Part shown: positions 31,941-41,203 of the stretch, piece after piece | How the letters are laid out: every line of letters starts with the position of its first letter | Position numbering within the stretch: the first letter of the stretch is position 1 | DNA from: JAJEFO01 sp965221845 | GTDB lineage: Bacteria; Pseudomonadota; Alphaproteobacteria; Rhodobacterales; Rhodobacteraceae | Direction of reading: 5' to 3' | DNA: 64,000 nt | Assembly: GCA_965221845.1 (NCBI GenBank) | Contig: OZ244919.1 | Location: 186,001 to 250,000 of the forward strand | Notes under the pieces: generated by a model | Seen by the model: the letters and a program-made list of their open reading frames with translations, nothing else | Told to the model about the DNA's origin: nothing | The model's database searches: none | Made by a program: the position numbers and the translations under genes

Positions 31941-32102
31941 ATGATCGTCGCCGCATGCCTGGTCCTCGGGGTGGTCCTGGGCCTGCGCGCGGCGCGCAGA
32001 CGGCGCGCAGGCCCGGCCGACCTGGCCCGGTACGCCGCCGCCTACGGCATCGCCTTCGCGCTGCTCGGCGTGTTCCTGTCCCTCGGCGCCGCCTGGCGCT
32101 GA
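31941..32102 (+). CDS. Small two-helix membrane protein
   Basis: 53 residues, ATG 31941 behind a strong 'GGGAGGCGG' ribosome site. It has one hydrophobic N-terminal helix 'MIVAACLVLGVVLGL', an Arg-rich turn 'RAARRRRAG', and a second helix 'YGIAFALLGVFLSLGAAW' after 'DLARYAAAYG'. This pattern (short helix, basic loop, 'x-x-Y-A-x-x-Y-G' and second helix) is that of a conserved small alphaproteobacterial protein often labelled 'apolipoprotein acyltransferase', a label its size cannot support. Function unknown. It lies 85 bp before the M48 protease on the same strand. Confidence 0.72.
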   Translation: MIVAACLVLGVVLGLRAARRRRAGPADLARYAAAYGIAFALLGVFLSLGAAWR

Positions 32103-32187
32103 GGGCTCCGGAGGCCCCGGGCGGGTTTCCGCTTCGGCCGGAAACGCCGTCCTTGGAAACCGCGCCCCGCAGCACCATGTTTCCTTC

Positions 32188-32883
32188 ATGCTCAATCTCG
32201 CGCCCATCCTTCTCGCGATTCTGTACGCGCTGGTCATGTACAGGTTCTCGGCCTGGAGGACATCGTCCGAACTGAGCAGGAATTCGTCGGAGCTGGCCGA
32301 CCCGAAGCTCGGGAAGCTCACGGACCGCATGGCGGAGGCGCTCGACCTCCCGCGCATCCGGGTGCATCTCTATGAAGTCGAGCCCGTCAACGGGCTGGCG
32401 GCTCCCGACGGGCGCATCTTCCTGACCCGGGGCTTCTACCGGAAGTACAGCCAAGGGGAGATCGCCGCCGAGGAAATGGCATCGGTCATTGCCCACGAGC
32501 TCGGCCATGTGGCGCTCGGGCACGCGCGGAGAAGGATGATCGACTTCTCGGGCCAGAACGCGCTTCGAACGGCGCTCATGATGGTCCTGGGGCGCTTCCT
32601 GCCCGGATTCGGCGTCATGATCGCCAACACCCTCGCCGCGATGCTCGCGGCGCGGCTCTCGCGCTCCGACGAGTACGAGGCGGACGCCTACGCGTCCGCC
32701 CTGCTGATCAAGTCAGGGATCGGGACCGAACCGCAGAAGTCGCTGTTCAGGAAGCTGGAAAGGCTGACCGGCGCGCGGGGCGCGGCGCTGCCGGCATGGC
32801 TCCTCAGCCACCCGAAGGCCGGGGCGCGGATCGCCGCCATCGAGAGGCTCGAGGCCGGCTGGGCGGACGCCGCGCGCCGCTGA
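32188..32883 (+). CDS. M48-family membrane metalloprotease
   Basis: 231 residues. An N-terminal membrane helix 'NLAPILLAILYALVMYRF' is followed by a zinc protease domain with H-E-x-x-H in 'SVIAHELGHVALGHARRRM' and the third ligand Glu in 'SDEYEADAYASALLIKSG'. M48 proteases (HtpX/Oma1/BepA-like) degrade misfolded membrane or envelope proteins. Length is short for HtpX and lacks a clear multi-helix scaffold, so it is a compact variant. It has its own ATG with no strong Shine-Dalgarno. Confidence 0.9.
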   Translation: MLNLAPILLAILYALVMYRFSAWRTSSELSRNSSELADPKLGKLTDRMAEALDLPRIRVHLYEVEPVNGLAAPDGRIFLTRGFYRKYSQGEIAAEEMASVIAHELGHVALGHARRRMIDFSGQNALRTALMMVLGRFLPGFGVMIANTLAAMLAARLSRSDEYEADAYASALLIKSGIGTEPQKSLFRKLERLTGARGAALPAWLLSHPKAGARIAAIERLEAGWADAARR

Positions 32884-33299
32884 GCCGGCGTGCAGGCGTG
32901 AATTGCCGAAACGGCCGCGCAGGACGGCGAGCCCCGATGCCGAAGCGATGACTTCCGGCGGACAGTCCCGGATCTGGCGCCTGACGCGCCACGGCACCGC
33001 GCGCCTCCCGCCTCCCGCAGTCCGCAGGAGCCTTGCAGACGGGCAATCCTCATGCCAGTCGTGCAGAAACCGAATTTCCCGCGCCGGAGGGCTCGTGCAT
33101 TGACGGCACCTTCATCGAGTCTGGCTCGCCATGCCGTTCCGTCCAGGCGCGCCTGCGGCCCGGAGGGCCGGTTCGGCAGGCCCCGTCCCTTGCGGCGGGG
33201 GCCGCCCGGAAGCCCCGCGTCGCGGACGCCCGGGGTCCCAGGCCAGGAAACGAGCCGCGATGCGGTCGGGAACGGGCGCCGCGGCCCCTGGCCTGCGCG
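32884..33299. other. Intergenic region, no gene seen
   Basis: About 415 bp between the M48 protease and the KDPG aldolase. All open frames are short and overlapping, and none has a family motif or good start. I see no strong terminator or promoter in it. Confidence 0.45.
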
Positions 33300-33941
33300 A
33301 TGAACCCTCGGGAAGGCTGCCGCGAGACGTCCAGGATCTGTCAGCTGGCCCCTGTCATTCCGGTCCTTACCGTCAGCGACGCGGGCAAGGCCGGCCGGCT
33401 GGCCAAGGCGCTGGTCGACGGCGGACTGCCCGTGCTGGAGGTCACGCTCAGAACGCCGGCGGCCCTTGAGGCAATTCGTGCGATGACCGCAGTCACCGGG
33501 AGCGTCGTCGGAGCCGGAACGCTGCTTGCGCCTGAGGACGTTCGCGCGGCCAGGCGCGCCGGAGCCGCATTCGGCGTCTCGCCGGGAGCGACCGAACGGC
33601 TGCTCAGCGCCGCCGAAATCGAGGGCCTTCCGATCATTCCGGGTTCCGCCACCGCAAGCGAGGCGATGCGCCTGCTGGAAAGGGGCTACGACGTCCAGAA
33701 GTTCTTTCCGGCCGAGGCGTCCGGCGGCGTGGCGGCCCTGGAGTCGCTGGCCGCTCCCCTGCCCCGGGTCAGGTTCTGTCCGACCGGCGGCGTCGGCCCT
33801 GGCAACGCCCGACGCTATCTCGCTCTCAAGAACACGGTCTGCGTCGGCGGATCCTGGGTGGCGCCTGACGGCCTGGTGTCCCGGGGCGGTTGGGGCGAAA
33901 TCGAGGCCCTGGCCAAGGAGGCGGCAGGTCTGGGCAACTGA
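33300..33941 (+). CDS. eda: KDPG/KHG aldolase
   Basis: 213 residues from ATG 33300 (MNPREGCRETSRICQLAPVI). A TIM-barrel class I aldolase that splits 2-keto-3-deoxy-6-phosphogluconate to pyruvate and glyceraldehyde 3-phosphate. Catalytic Glu in 'LPVLEVTLRTPAALEAIRA'; Schiff-base Lys in 'YDVQKFFPAEASGG'; phosphate site 'FCPTGGVGPGNARRYLAL' and 'VCVGGSWVAP'. Length is standard. No edd is visible beside it, so the Entner-Doudoroff partner must be elsewhere. It lies 59 bp before the methyltransferase on the same strand. Confidence 0.93.
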   Translation: MNPREGCRETSRICQLAPVIPVLTVSDAGKAGRLAKALVDGGLPVLEVTLRTPAALEAIRAMTAVTGSVVGAGTLLAPEDVRAARRAGAAFGVSPGATERLLSAAEIEGLPIIPGSATASEAMRLLERGYDVQKFFPAEASGGVAALESLAAPLPRVRFCPTGGVGPGNARRYLALKNTVCVGGSWVAPDGLVSRGGWGEIEALAKEAAGLGN

Positions 33942-34000
33942 ACGGAGCCGCGCCCGGTTCCGGGACGCAGGCGAGAAGGACATGACGGGGAAAGGACGAA

Positions 34001-34756
34001 ATGCCCGCCACGCGACAGAAAGCGACGCGCAGGCCCGCTCCTGCAAAGGGCCCCGCTGACAGGGCTGTCTTCTCAGGGGAAAGGACCGTCCGCGCCCCGC
34101 GGCTCGCGCTGCCGGCATCCCTGAGGCCAGACGCTCGCCTGAAGATGGACGGCCTTGAGTTCCTGTCCCTGCTTCCGGAGGGCGCCATTCCCGTGGCATT
34201 CCTCGATCCCCAGTACCGCGGCGTCCTTGACAAGCTCGCGTACGGAAACGAGGGCGGTTCGCGGGGTGCGCGGCGAAGCGGCCTGGCCCAGATGCCCGAA
34301 GAGGTGATCGCGGAATTCGTGCGCGGCATCGACCGCGCGTTGATCCCGTCCGGTCACCTGTTCCTCTGGCTGGACAAGTTCCACCTGTGCCAGGGAGTGC
34401 GCCCGTGGCTGGAGGGAACGGACCTGGAGATCGTCGACCTGGTGACCTGGGACAAGGGCACGTTCGGCATGGGGTATCGCACCAGACGTCGCGGGGAGCA
34501 CTGCATCGTCCTGCAGAGACGGCCCGTCAGGGCGAAGGGCGTGTGGAAAGCGCACAACATCACGGACGTCGTCCTGGAGAAGGCGTCGAGACGCATGCAT
34601 CCGCACGCCAAGCCGGTCGAGCTGCAAGGACGCCTGATTTCCGCCGTGAGCAACGAGGGGGACTTCGTGATCGACCCGGCGGCCGGGTCGTTTTCCGTGC
34701 TTGACGCGGCGCTGCAGACCGGCCGCAGGTTCCTCGGCTGCGACCTGAGGGGCTGA
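34001..34756 (+). CDS. Orphan DNA methyltransferase (N4-cytosine/N6-adenine, beta order)
   Basis: 251 residues, with 'AAAGGACGAA' before ATG 34001. Motif IV is 'VAFLDPQYRGV' near 66-76 (usual D-P-P-Y/F/W; the second Pro is Gln). Motif I is near the C-terminus, 'FVIDPAAGSFSVLDAALQTG', followed by 'FLGCDLRG' (motif II-like). IV before I is the beta-class order. 'MHPHAKPVELQGRLI' fits motif X (K-P). No restriction enzyme gene is adjacent, so it looks like a solitary methylase that could act in gene regulation or as a relic of a phage or restriction system. The target sequence cannot be read. Confidence 0.88.
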   Translation: MPATRQKATRRPAPAKGPADRAVFSGERTVRAPRLALPASLRPDARLKMDGLEFLSLLPEGAIPVAFLDPQYRGVLDKLAYGNEGGSRGARRSGLAQMPEEVIAEFVRGIDRALIPSGHLFLWLDKFHLCQGVRPWLEGTDLEIVDLVTWDKGTFGMGYRTRRRGEHCIVLQRRPVRAKGVWKAHNITDVVLEKASRRMHPHAKPVELQGRLISAVSNEGDFVIDPAAGSFSVLDAALQTGRRFLGCDLRG

Positions 34757-34952
34757 CGCGACGACCGGCCTGCCAGCCAGGTTCTGGAAAGCCGGCGGAC
34801 GCCCGGGCGCGACCGCCAACGCGTCGGCAGGCCGGCGGCCGACGTCATTCCGCATGCCGTCAGGCCGCGGCCGCCCGCGGTCGGCTCTGAAAATCGAGCC
34901 GATGCGCTGCCCGGCAGGCGCATCGGGCCGTGCGCCGGTCAATCGGCGCCGG

Positions 34953-36068
34953 TCAGTGCACACCGTCCTCGAGAACGCCGTCGGCTGACATCTGGGCGTA
35001 AAGGAGGCCTTCGCGCAGGCCGCGGTCCGCGACGGTAAGGCGGTCGGTCGGCCAGATCCTGAGCAGGGCCTGCAGGATGGCGGCGCCGGACATGATCAGC
35101 GTGTGCCGGTCGTTCCCGATGCGCGGGTCCGCACGACGGCCTTCCGGCCCGAGGTCAAGGTAGCTGCTGACGACCCTGTCGATCTGGCCGGAGGTCATCC
35201 TGAGGCCGTCAACCCTTGTTCGGTCGTACCTGGGCAGTCCAAGGTGGCTCGCGGCCACCGTTGTCACCGTTCCGGACGTGCCGATGACCTGGAAGCCCTC
35301 GCGCGCCTGCTCCGCCGCGCACGGCGGGAATTCCGCGAGGCATTCCTCGAAGTGGCAGCTCATCAAGGCAAATCGCGCGGCATCGCCTTCGACATCGGCG
35401 AACTGGTCCCGAAGCGTAGAGACGCCAAGCGGCACGGATATCCAGTCGACCACGCGCGCCGCGGGGAACGGCGACGAGGCCCGGAGCGAGAATCCGGTCC
35501 CGAGGCGCATGATGGCCCTGGAGCGCTCGGCTCCCTGCACGCGGCTCAGGTCGATCCAGACGAGTTCGGTGGAGCCGCCGCCGATGTCGAAAACAAGCAG
35601 CTGCTCGGTCCCGGGCGAAACGAGAGGCGCACAGGAAATCACTGCCAGACGCGCCTCCTCCTCGGGGGCGATCAGTTCCAGTTCGAGACCGACCTCGCGA
35701 GCAACCGTCTCGAGAAACGCCTTTCCGTTCCTCGCCCGGCGGCAGGCTTCGGTCGCGACCAGGCGCATGCGCCTGACGCCATGCCTGTCCACCTTCGTGC
35801 TGCAGACCCTCAGCGCGTTGAGCGTCCTGCGCATTGCCGGGCGCGACAGGAAGCCGCTCGCTTCGAGGCCCTGCCCCAGCTGGACGCTCCTGGAGAAGCT
35901 GTCGACGACATGAAACTGGCTGCCCCTTGGCTGGGCGATCAGCATGCGACACGAATTGGTGCCGAGATCCAGCGCCATGTACAGATCTGCCGGATCCGGC
36001 AATCCTGAAGCGGCGCCATGACCCTCGGCCGGCAACGGCGCCGCGCCGGCACGACTCATGGGCGGCAT
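34953..36068 (-). CDS. ppx: Ppx/GppA family exopolyphosphatase
   Basis: 371 residues from ATG 36068 ('MPPMSRAG...'), preceded by GGAGGG. It has the ASKHA-fold phosphatase with 'MALDLGTNSCRMLIA' (phosphate 1), 'LVATEACRRARNG', 'LVFDIGGGSTELVWID' (phosphate 2) and 'VIGTSGTVTTVAASHLG'. Enzymes of this family hydrolyse polyphosphate or pppGpp. In many alphaproteobacteria an rlmE (ftsJ) gene follows; here the downstream 190 bp hold no gene. It is divergent from serS over a 192-bp gap. Confidence 0.91.
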   Translation of the reverse strand: MPPMSRAGAAPLPAEGHGAASGLPDPADLYMALDLGTNSCRMLIAQPRGSQFHVVDSFSRSVQLGQGLEASGFLSRPAMRRTLNALRVCSTKVDRHGVRRMRLVATEACRRARNGKAFLETVAREVGLELELIAPEEEARLAVISCAPLVSPGTEQLLVFDIGGGSTELVWIDLSRVQGAERSRAIMRLGTGFSLRASSPFPAARVVDWISVPLGVSTLRDQFADVEGDAARFALMSCHFEECLAEFPPCAAEQAREGFQVIGTSGTVTTVAASHLGLPRYDRTRVDGLRMTSGQIDRVVSSYLDLGPEGRRADPRIGNDRHTLIMSGAAILQALLRIWPTDRLTVADRGLREGLLYAQMSADGVLEDGVH

Positions 36069-36260
36069 CTCGCCCTCCAAGCTCCTGTTCGGGCAACCCT
36101 ACGGGAATTGGTGCAGGCAGCACAAGCGCGCCAGGCCGCGGGCATCGCGCCGCTTCCGGTCCCGCGCCCTGCCCTTCCGGCGGCCGGGACGGCGGCCCGG
36201 TGTCGACAATCGGCGTGCCGGCGCGTAGGGCTCTGCAGCCTGAAGCGCAGGAGACGACCG

Positions 36261-37550
36261 ATGCACGACATTCGCGCGATTCGCGAAGACCCGGCCGGGT
36301 TCGATGCCGCCATGGCGCGCCGGGGACTGCCGGCGCCATCGCCGGAGGTCCTCGCGATCGACAAGGTCCGGCGCGCCGGAATCGCGGCGGCGGAAGCCGC
36401 CAAGGCTGAGCGAAACGCCGCAACGAGGGAGATCGGCGAGGCACTGGCCGGCGGGGACAATGCCAGGTTCGAGCGCCTGCGCGCCCGCGTCGCTGAAAGT
36501 AAGGACGAGATAGCGCGCCTCGAAGCCGACGCCGCGGCGCAAGACGCACGGCTGCGGGAGTGCCTGCTGGCCCTGCCGAACCTGCCGCATGAAGACGTGC
36601 CGCACGGGGCCGACGAAGACTGCAACCCTGAGCTGCATCGCTGGGGCGAGCCGCCGGTGTTCGACTTCGATCCGGTCGAGCATTTCGACATCGCGGGGAT
36701 CCGGCGAGGCATGGACTTCGAGACCGCAGCCAGGCTTTCCGGCAGCAGGTTCGTCGTGCTCCGCGGAGCCGTGGCCCGGGTGCACCGGGCGCTGGCACAG
36801 ATGATGCTCGACGTGCACACGTCGGAAAACGGCCTCACCGAGACCATGACGCCGGTGCTCGTGCGCGACGCGCCCATGGTCGGGACAGGCCAGCTGCCCA
36901 AGTTTGCCGAGGACAGCTACGCCACCCGAGACGGGCTGTGGCTGATCCCGACATCCGAAGTGACGCTCACCAACATGGTCCGGGAGAGCCTTCTTGACGC
37001 CGATGCGCTCCCCATGCGGCTGACGGCGCACACCCAATGCTTCCGCTCCGAAGCCGGTGCCGCGGGCAAGGACACCGCGGGCATGCTGCGTCAGCACCAG
37101 TTCGAGAAGGTCGAGATGGTGTCCGTCGTGCATCCTGACGAGTCGGAAGCGGAGCAGCAGCGGATGCTCCGCTGCGCAGAGGGAATCCTGGAACGCCTCG
37201 GGCTGCCCTACCGCACGGTCTCGCTGTGTGCAGGCGATCTCGGGTTCGGCGCCCGGCGAACCTATGACATCGAGGCCTGGCTGCCCGGACAGGGGTCCTA
37301 CCGCGAGATCTCGTCGGTCTCGACCTGCGGCGACTTCCAGGCGCGCAGGATGAACGCGCGATTCCGCGCCGGAGGCGGCAAGCCCGGATTCGTGCACACC
37401 CTCAACGGATCGGGCCTCGCCGTCGGACGCGCGCTGATTGCGGTCCTGGAGAACGGCCAGACGGCCGGCGGCGGCGTTGACCTGCCCGAAGGGCTGCTTC
37501 CGTGGCTGGGCGGCGCCAGGGCCATCACGCCGGAAGGATCGCTTGAATGA
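36261..37550 (+). CDS. serS: Seryl-tRNA synthetase
   Basis: 429 residues from ATG 36261 (MHDIRAIREDPAGF), with 'GCAGGAGACGACCG' as ribosome site. An N-terminal long coiled-coil tRNA-binding arm (about 30-105), then the class II core: motif 2 'CFRSEAGAAGKDTAGMLRQH', 'FEKVEMVSVVHP', the Ser site 'ISSVSTCGDFQARRM' and motif 3 'TLNGSGLAVGRALIAVLENG'. It charges tRNA-Ser and tRNA-Sec. Essential and intact. Confidence 0.97.
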   Translation: MHDIRAIREDPAGFDAAMARRGLPAPSPEVLAIDKVRRAGIAAAEAAKAERNAATREIGEALAGGDNARFERLRARVAESKDEIARLEADAAAQDARLRECLLALPNLPHEDVPHGADEDCNPELHRWGEPPVFDFDPVEHFDIAGIRRGMDFETAARLSGSRFVVLRGAVARVHRALAQMMLDVHTSENGLTETMTPVLVRDAPMVGTGQLPKFAEDSYATRDGLWLIPTSEVTLTNMVRESLLDADALPMRLTAHTQCFRSEAGAAGKDTAGMLRQHQFEKVEMVSVVHPDESEAEQQRMLRCAEGILERLGLPYRTVSLCAGDLGFGARRTYDIEAWLPGQGSYREISSVSTCGDFQARRMNARFRAGGGKPGFVHTLNGSGLAVGRALIAVLENGQTAGGGVDLPEGLLPWLGGARAITPEGSLE

Positions 37551-37602
37551 CGGCGCGGACGGACGGCCTCTCCGCCGCCCGCGGCGCTTGGCCCGGATCA
37601 GG

Positions 37603-39054
37603 TCAGCCTTGCCCGCCCCCTCCCGGCGCGCCCCGGCCGAGATGCTTGCGCAGCCGCGACGGCCCCGGCCGTTTCCTGCCGCGATAGGGGTTCTTGTGGC
37701 CCTGGTCCCGGAATGCCAGCCGGACAGGCGTCCCGGGCATGTCGAAATCCTCGCGCAACGCGTTGACCAGATAGCGTCGGTAGCTCTCGTTCAGCTTCTG
37801 CGGGCCGGAGCACATGACAACGAATCCCGGCGGCCGGACCCTGGCCTGGGTGATGTATCGCAGCTTCACGCGCCGGCCTCCCGGTGCGGGCGGCGGATGC
37901 GCCGCGACCGCCTCCGCAAGCCATCGGTTCAGTTCGGCCGTGCCGACCCGGCGGTTCCAGACGCCATGCGCGCCAATCACCGCGTCGCGAAGCCGGTCCG
38001 TTCCGCGCCCCGTCCGGGCGGAGAGCGGCACGAGCGGCGCCCCGCGAAGCTGCGGCAACAGCCGTTCGAGCCTTTCGGAAAGATCGCCGAACCTCGCCCG
38101 CCTTTCCGTGACCCGGTCCCACTTGTTGACCGCCAGCACGACCGCGCGGCCCTCGCGCTCGGCCAGGTCCGCAATGCGGAGATCCTGCTGCTCGAACGGG
38201 ACCGCCGCGTCGAGGAGAACGATCACGACCTCGGCGAACCTCACCGCACGGATCCCGTCCCCGACCGACAGCCTTTCCAGCCTGTCCTGCACGCGCGCCT
38301 TCCTCCGCATTCCGGCCGTGTCGAAGACGCGGACAGGCAGGCCGTCCCAGTCAAGCAGGACGGAGATCGCGTCACGCGTGATGCCCGCCTCGGGCCCGGC
38401 CAGAAGGCGGTCCTCGCCGAGCAAGCGGTTCACGAGCGTCGACTTTCCCGCATTCGGCCGGCCAACGACCGCGACCCTCATGGGAGACGCCGGCGCGGGG
38501 GCGCCCCCGCCGCCGCCATCGTCCGCGTCCGCCCCGGGCAGGCCGGCGGCCCGTTCGGCCTTGAGAATCAATGGTTCCAGCCGCTCGTGAAGCTCGCGCA
38601 TTCCCGCGCCGTGCTCGGCCGACAGCGCCAGCGGGTCGCCGAAGCCGAGGGAATGCGCTTCAAGAAGCCCCGCCTCTGCTGCGCGCCCTTCGGCCTTGTT
38701 CGCCGCGAGGATCACATCAGCGGACTTGCGTCGCAGAACGCCCGCAACAACCGTGTCGTCCGGAAGGACGCCCGCCCGCGCGTCAATCATGAAGAGGCAT
38801 GCATCAGCCGTTTCGATCGCGCGTTCCGTCAGCCGCCGCATGCGGCCCTGCAGGCTCTCGTCGCTCGCCGTTTCCAGCCCGGCCGTGTCCATGGCGACGC
38901 AACGCGCTCCCGCGATCCGCGACTCGCCCTCCCGCAGGTCGCGCGTCACCCCGGGCTGGTCGTCGACCAGCGCCAGGCGCTTCCCGACAAGGCGGTTGAA
39001 CAGCGTGGACTTGCCTACGTTGGGACGTCCGACAATGGCCAGCCTGAAGGTCAT
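37603..39054 (-). CDS. der: Ribosome biogenesis GTPase Der (EngA)
   Basis: 483 residues with two tandem GTPase domains and a C-terminal KH-like domain. Domain 1: 'VGRPNVGKSTLFNRLVGKRL', 'MDTAGLETASD', 'LAANKAEG'. Domain 2: 'VGRPNAGKSTLVNRLLGEDR', 'VFDTAGMRRKARVQD', 'VLAVNKWDRVTERR'. The end 'GTPVRLAFRDQGHKNPYRGR' is typical of alphaproteobacterial Der. It is needed for 50S subunit assembly. It starts 13 bp after the BamB-like gene ends, so it is in an operon with it and the TPR protein. It converges on serS. Confidence 0.97.
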   Translation of the reverse strand: MTFRLAIVGRPNVGKSTLFNRLVGKRLALVDDQPGVTRDLREGESRIAGARCVAMDTAGLETASDESLQGRMRRLTERAIETADACLFMIDARAGVLPDDTVVAGVLRRKSADVILAANKAEGRAAEAGLLEAHSLGFGDPLALSAEHGAGMRELHERLEPLILKAERAAGLPGADADDGGGGGAPAPASPMRVAVVGRPNAGKSTLVNRLLGEDRLLAGPEAGITRDAISVLLDWDGLPVRVFDTAGMRRKARVQDRLERLSVGDGIRAVRFAEVVIVLLDAAVPFEQQDLRIADLAEREGRAVVLAVNKWDRVTERRARFGDLSERLERLLPQLRGAPLVPLSARTGRGTDRLRDAVIGAHGVWNRRVGTAELNRWLAEAVAAHPPPAPGGRRVKLRYITQARVRPPGFVVMCSGPQKLNESYRRYLVNALREDFDMPGTPVRLAFRDQGHKNPYRGRKRPGPSRLRKHLGRGAPGGGGQG

Positions 39055-39067
39055 GTGCCCAGGCGCG

Positions 39068-40372
39068 TCAACGGAAGGCGTGCAGCCAGCCGTCTTCGGT
39101 CACGATGTACAGGGTTTCGTCGGCGATTGCGGGATTGCGGGCCGCTCCGGCGGGCAGCGCCAGTTCGCCGGCCGGTTCGCCCGAGACGGGATCGAACCAG
39201 CGCAGGAGGCCGTCGTTCGACACGACGAGCAGCTGCCCGCCGGCGAGCAGCGGACCGTAGTGCGCATGGATCGCCTTGCGGCGCGCGATGCGCTCGCGCG
39301 TGTAATGCGGCAGTTCCCGCGCCCAGATGGCCTCGCCGGTGGCCGCATCGAGCCGCATCAGGAGATTTTCCTCGGACACGAGGAAGACGGAGCCCCGGGT
39401 CGTCCAGAAGGGGTTGAGTCCGCCCGCGTGAACGTACCAGAGCGACTCGCCGGTGGCCGCGTCGAACGCCGAGGCGCGGCCGGAGTGATTGCCGGCGTAG
39501 ACGACGTCGCCGGCCACGACCGGCGCGGCGGTCAGCTCGGAAAAGCGGGTGAACGCCCGCCTGAGCCGCTCGCCCGTCACGCTCGCCACCCATGTCTGCG
39601 CGCCGGAACCGATGTCGGCGGCCACCAGCTGGCCGGACGGCAGAGGGAAGACGACCTGCGACCCCGCGATGGCGGGCGCCGCGCCGCCTGAAACCCCGCT
39701 TTCGCTGGTGGCGCCGATGACCTGCCAGAGGATCCGCCCGTTCTCGGCGTCAATGGCCCAGCCCACGGCGTTTCGCGTGACCTGGTAGACGACGCCCTCG
39801 TGCACGGCGGGAGCCCCGGAGGCGGCGGATTCGAGATCCTGCACCCAGCGGATTTCGCCCGTCGCGGCTTCCAGCGCCGTCAGGGTGCCGAAGCCGGAGC
39901 TTGCGAAGACGGCGCCCGGGGCGGCGGCCAGGCCGCCGCCCGACCCCCCGTCCGGGCTCTCCGAGACCGGCGTCAGGTCCACGGCCCAGAGGCGTTCTCC
40001 CGAAGTGGTGTGCGCCGAGACCTGCGCCCCGCTGTCAAGCGTGTAGACCCGCCCGTCCGCAACGACCGGTGCAGCCGTGATCCTGTGCCTGCGGCCGTTG
40101 CCCTGCCCGATCGGCGCGCTCCAGGCAAGAGACGGCTCGCGGGAGAGCGCGAGATGCGTCAGCTGGCGGCGCGCGTCGCCGTTGACATGCGTCCATTCCG
40201 CGTTCGCCGACGGCGGGGGGAGGTCCAGCGGCGCCGCGCGGCCCAGGACGACGCTCATGGGCGTGCCGGCTATGTCCAGCCGCTCGCCCTGCAGCAGCTC
40301 CTCCCTTTCGCCGCACGCAGCGAGCGCCATCGCCACGAGCGCCGGAACGCAGGGTTTCCTGACCATCTGCAC
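39068..40372 (-). CDS. bamB: BamB-like PQQ-propeller outer-membrane assembly lipoprotein
   Basis: 434 residues. Lipoprotein signal with lipobox 'LVAMALAAC' (Cys 20). The rest is a series of PQQ-type beta-propeller blades with recurring 'A-x-x-G-x-x-x-W' turns: 'GEIRWVQDLESAASGAPAVH', 'GRILWQVIGATSESGVSGGA', 'GAQTWVASVTGERLRRAFTR', 'GESLWYVHAGGLNPFWTTRG', 'GEAIWARELPHYTRERIARR'. BamB helps BamA fold outer-membrane beta-barrel proteins. The gene order TPR protein-bamB-der is common in alphaproteobacteria. There are 24 bp between the TPR gene end and this start. Confidence 0.9.
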   Translation of the reverse strand: MQMVRKPCVPALVAMALAACGEREELLQGERLDIAGTPMSVVLGRAAPLDLPPPSANAEWTHVNGDARRQLTHLALSREPSLAWSAPIGQGNGRRHRITAAPVVADGRVYTLDSGAQVSAHTTSGERLWAVDLTPVSESPDGGSGGGLAAAPGAVFASSGFGTLTALEAATGEIRWVQDLESAASGAPAVHEGVVYQVTRNAVGWAIDAENGRILWQVIGATSESGVSGGAAPAIAGSQVVFPLPSGQLVAADIGSGAQTWVASVTGERLRRAFTRFSELTAAPVVAGDVVYAGNHSGRASAFDAATGESLWYVHAGGLNPFWTTRGSVFLVSEENLLMRLDAATGEAIWARELPHYTRERIARRKAIHAHYGPLLAGGQLLVVSNDGLLRWFDPVSGEPAGELALPAGAARNPAIADETLYIVTEDGWLHAFR

Positions 40373-40396
40373 CTCTCGCTGGCCTGCCGCTTCGGC

Positions 40397-41047
40397 CTAT
40401 CCGTCCCCGGGCGTTCCGCCGAGGGCGACGATCAGCCACGCAGCGCGCCTGCCCAGATCCTCCGTTCGCTCGGCATCCGCAAGAATGCCGTTCAGGGTCT
40501 CGATCGCGGCCTCGGTCCTGCCAAGCGCGATCTCGGCAAGGGCGCGCTGCTCGACGGCCAGGAGACGGAACGGGTTGCCGGCCGCAGAGAGCGGTGCGAG
40601 ACGGGCCACCCGCTCCTCCGGCGCGGCGTCGGAAAGCGTCACCGACTTCAGGACGGCGAGGTCGCGATACACCGAAGGCGCCTCCGCATCGGCCGCGACC
40701 GCCGCCAGCGCCGCCAGCGCACGGTCCCTCTCGCCTGCCTCGATCTCCGCTGCGGCCCGAAGGAGCAGGACGACGGCGCCCCGTCCCGACGAGTCGCCGT
40801 CAATGGCGGCGAGCGCCGCGGCGCGGGCCTCCGGCGCGTCCTCGGACAGGGCGTCCAGCAGAGCGTCGCCGGCCGCCTGGGCCTCCGACCGGGCCTGCGC
40901 CCTTTGCCACTCGAAGACCGCTGCGCCGCAGACGGCCAGCACGACGGAGGCGGCCGCAATCCAGCCATAGCGGCGCATGAGCCGGAAGAGCCTGTCCCGA
41001 CGGACTTCCTCGGTCACCTCGTTGATGAAGGAATCCTGGCTCGACAC
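40397..41047 (-). CDS. TPR-like membrane protein (YfgM-type)
   Basis: 216 residues. Cytoplasmic N-terminus 'DSFINEVTEEVRRDRLFRL', one membrane helix about 28-46 ('GWIAAASVVLAVCGAAVFEW'), then a periplasmic Ala-rich helical solenoid resembling TPR_21/YfgM ('LLRAAAEIEAGERDRALAAL', 'LAEIALGRTEAAIETLNGIL'). YfgM-type proteins are ancillary to the SecYEG translocon or chaperone network and often precede bamB and der, exactly as here. It is the first gene of that operon and divergent from the RND efflux genes. Confidence 0.85.
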   Translation of the reverse strand: MSSQDSFINEVTEEVRRDRLFRLMRRYGWIAAASVVLAVCGAAVFEWQRAQARSEAQAAGDALLDALSEDAPEARAAALAAIDGDSSGRGAVVLLLRAAAEIEAGERDRALAALAAVAADAEAPSVYRDLAVLKSVTLSDAAPEERVARLAPLSAAGNPFRLLAVEQRALAEIALGRTEAAIETLNGILADAERTEDLGRRAAWLIVALGGTPGDG

Positions 41048-41203
41048 CGCGAATTTCCACCGATTGCCGCAATCGGGGCCGTCTTACAGCCTGCATGCGG
41101 GAATGCAAAGAACGCATTCCGGCCGCACGCATCAAATCTTGCCGACGGCCGCGGATTCATGTAGGCAGGGACGACGAGAACGCGTTGTTGCACACAGTGG
41201 CAC

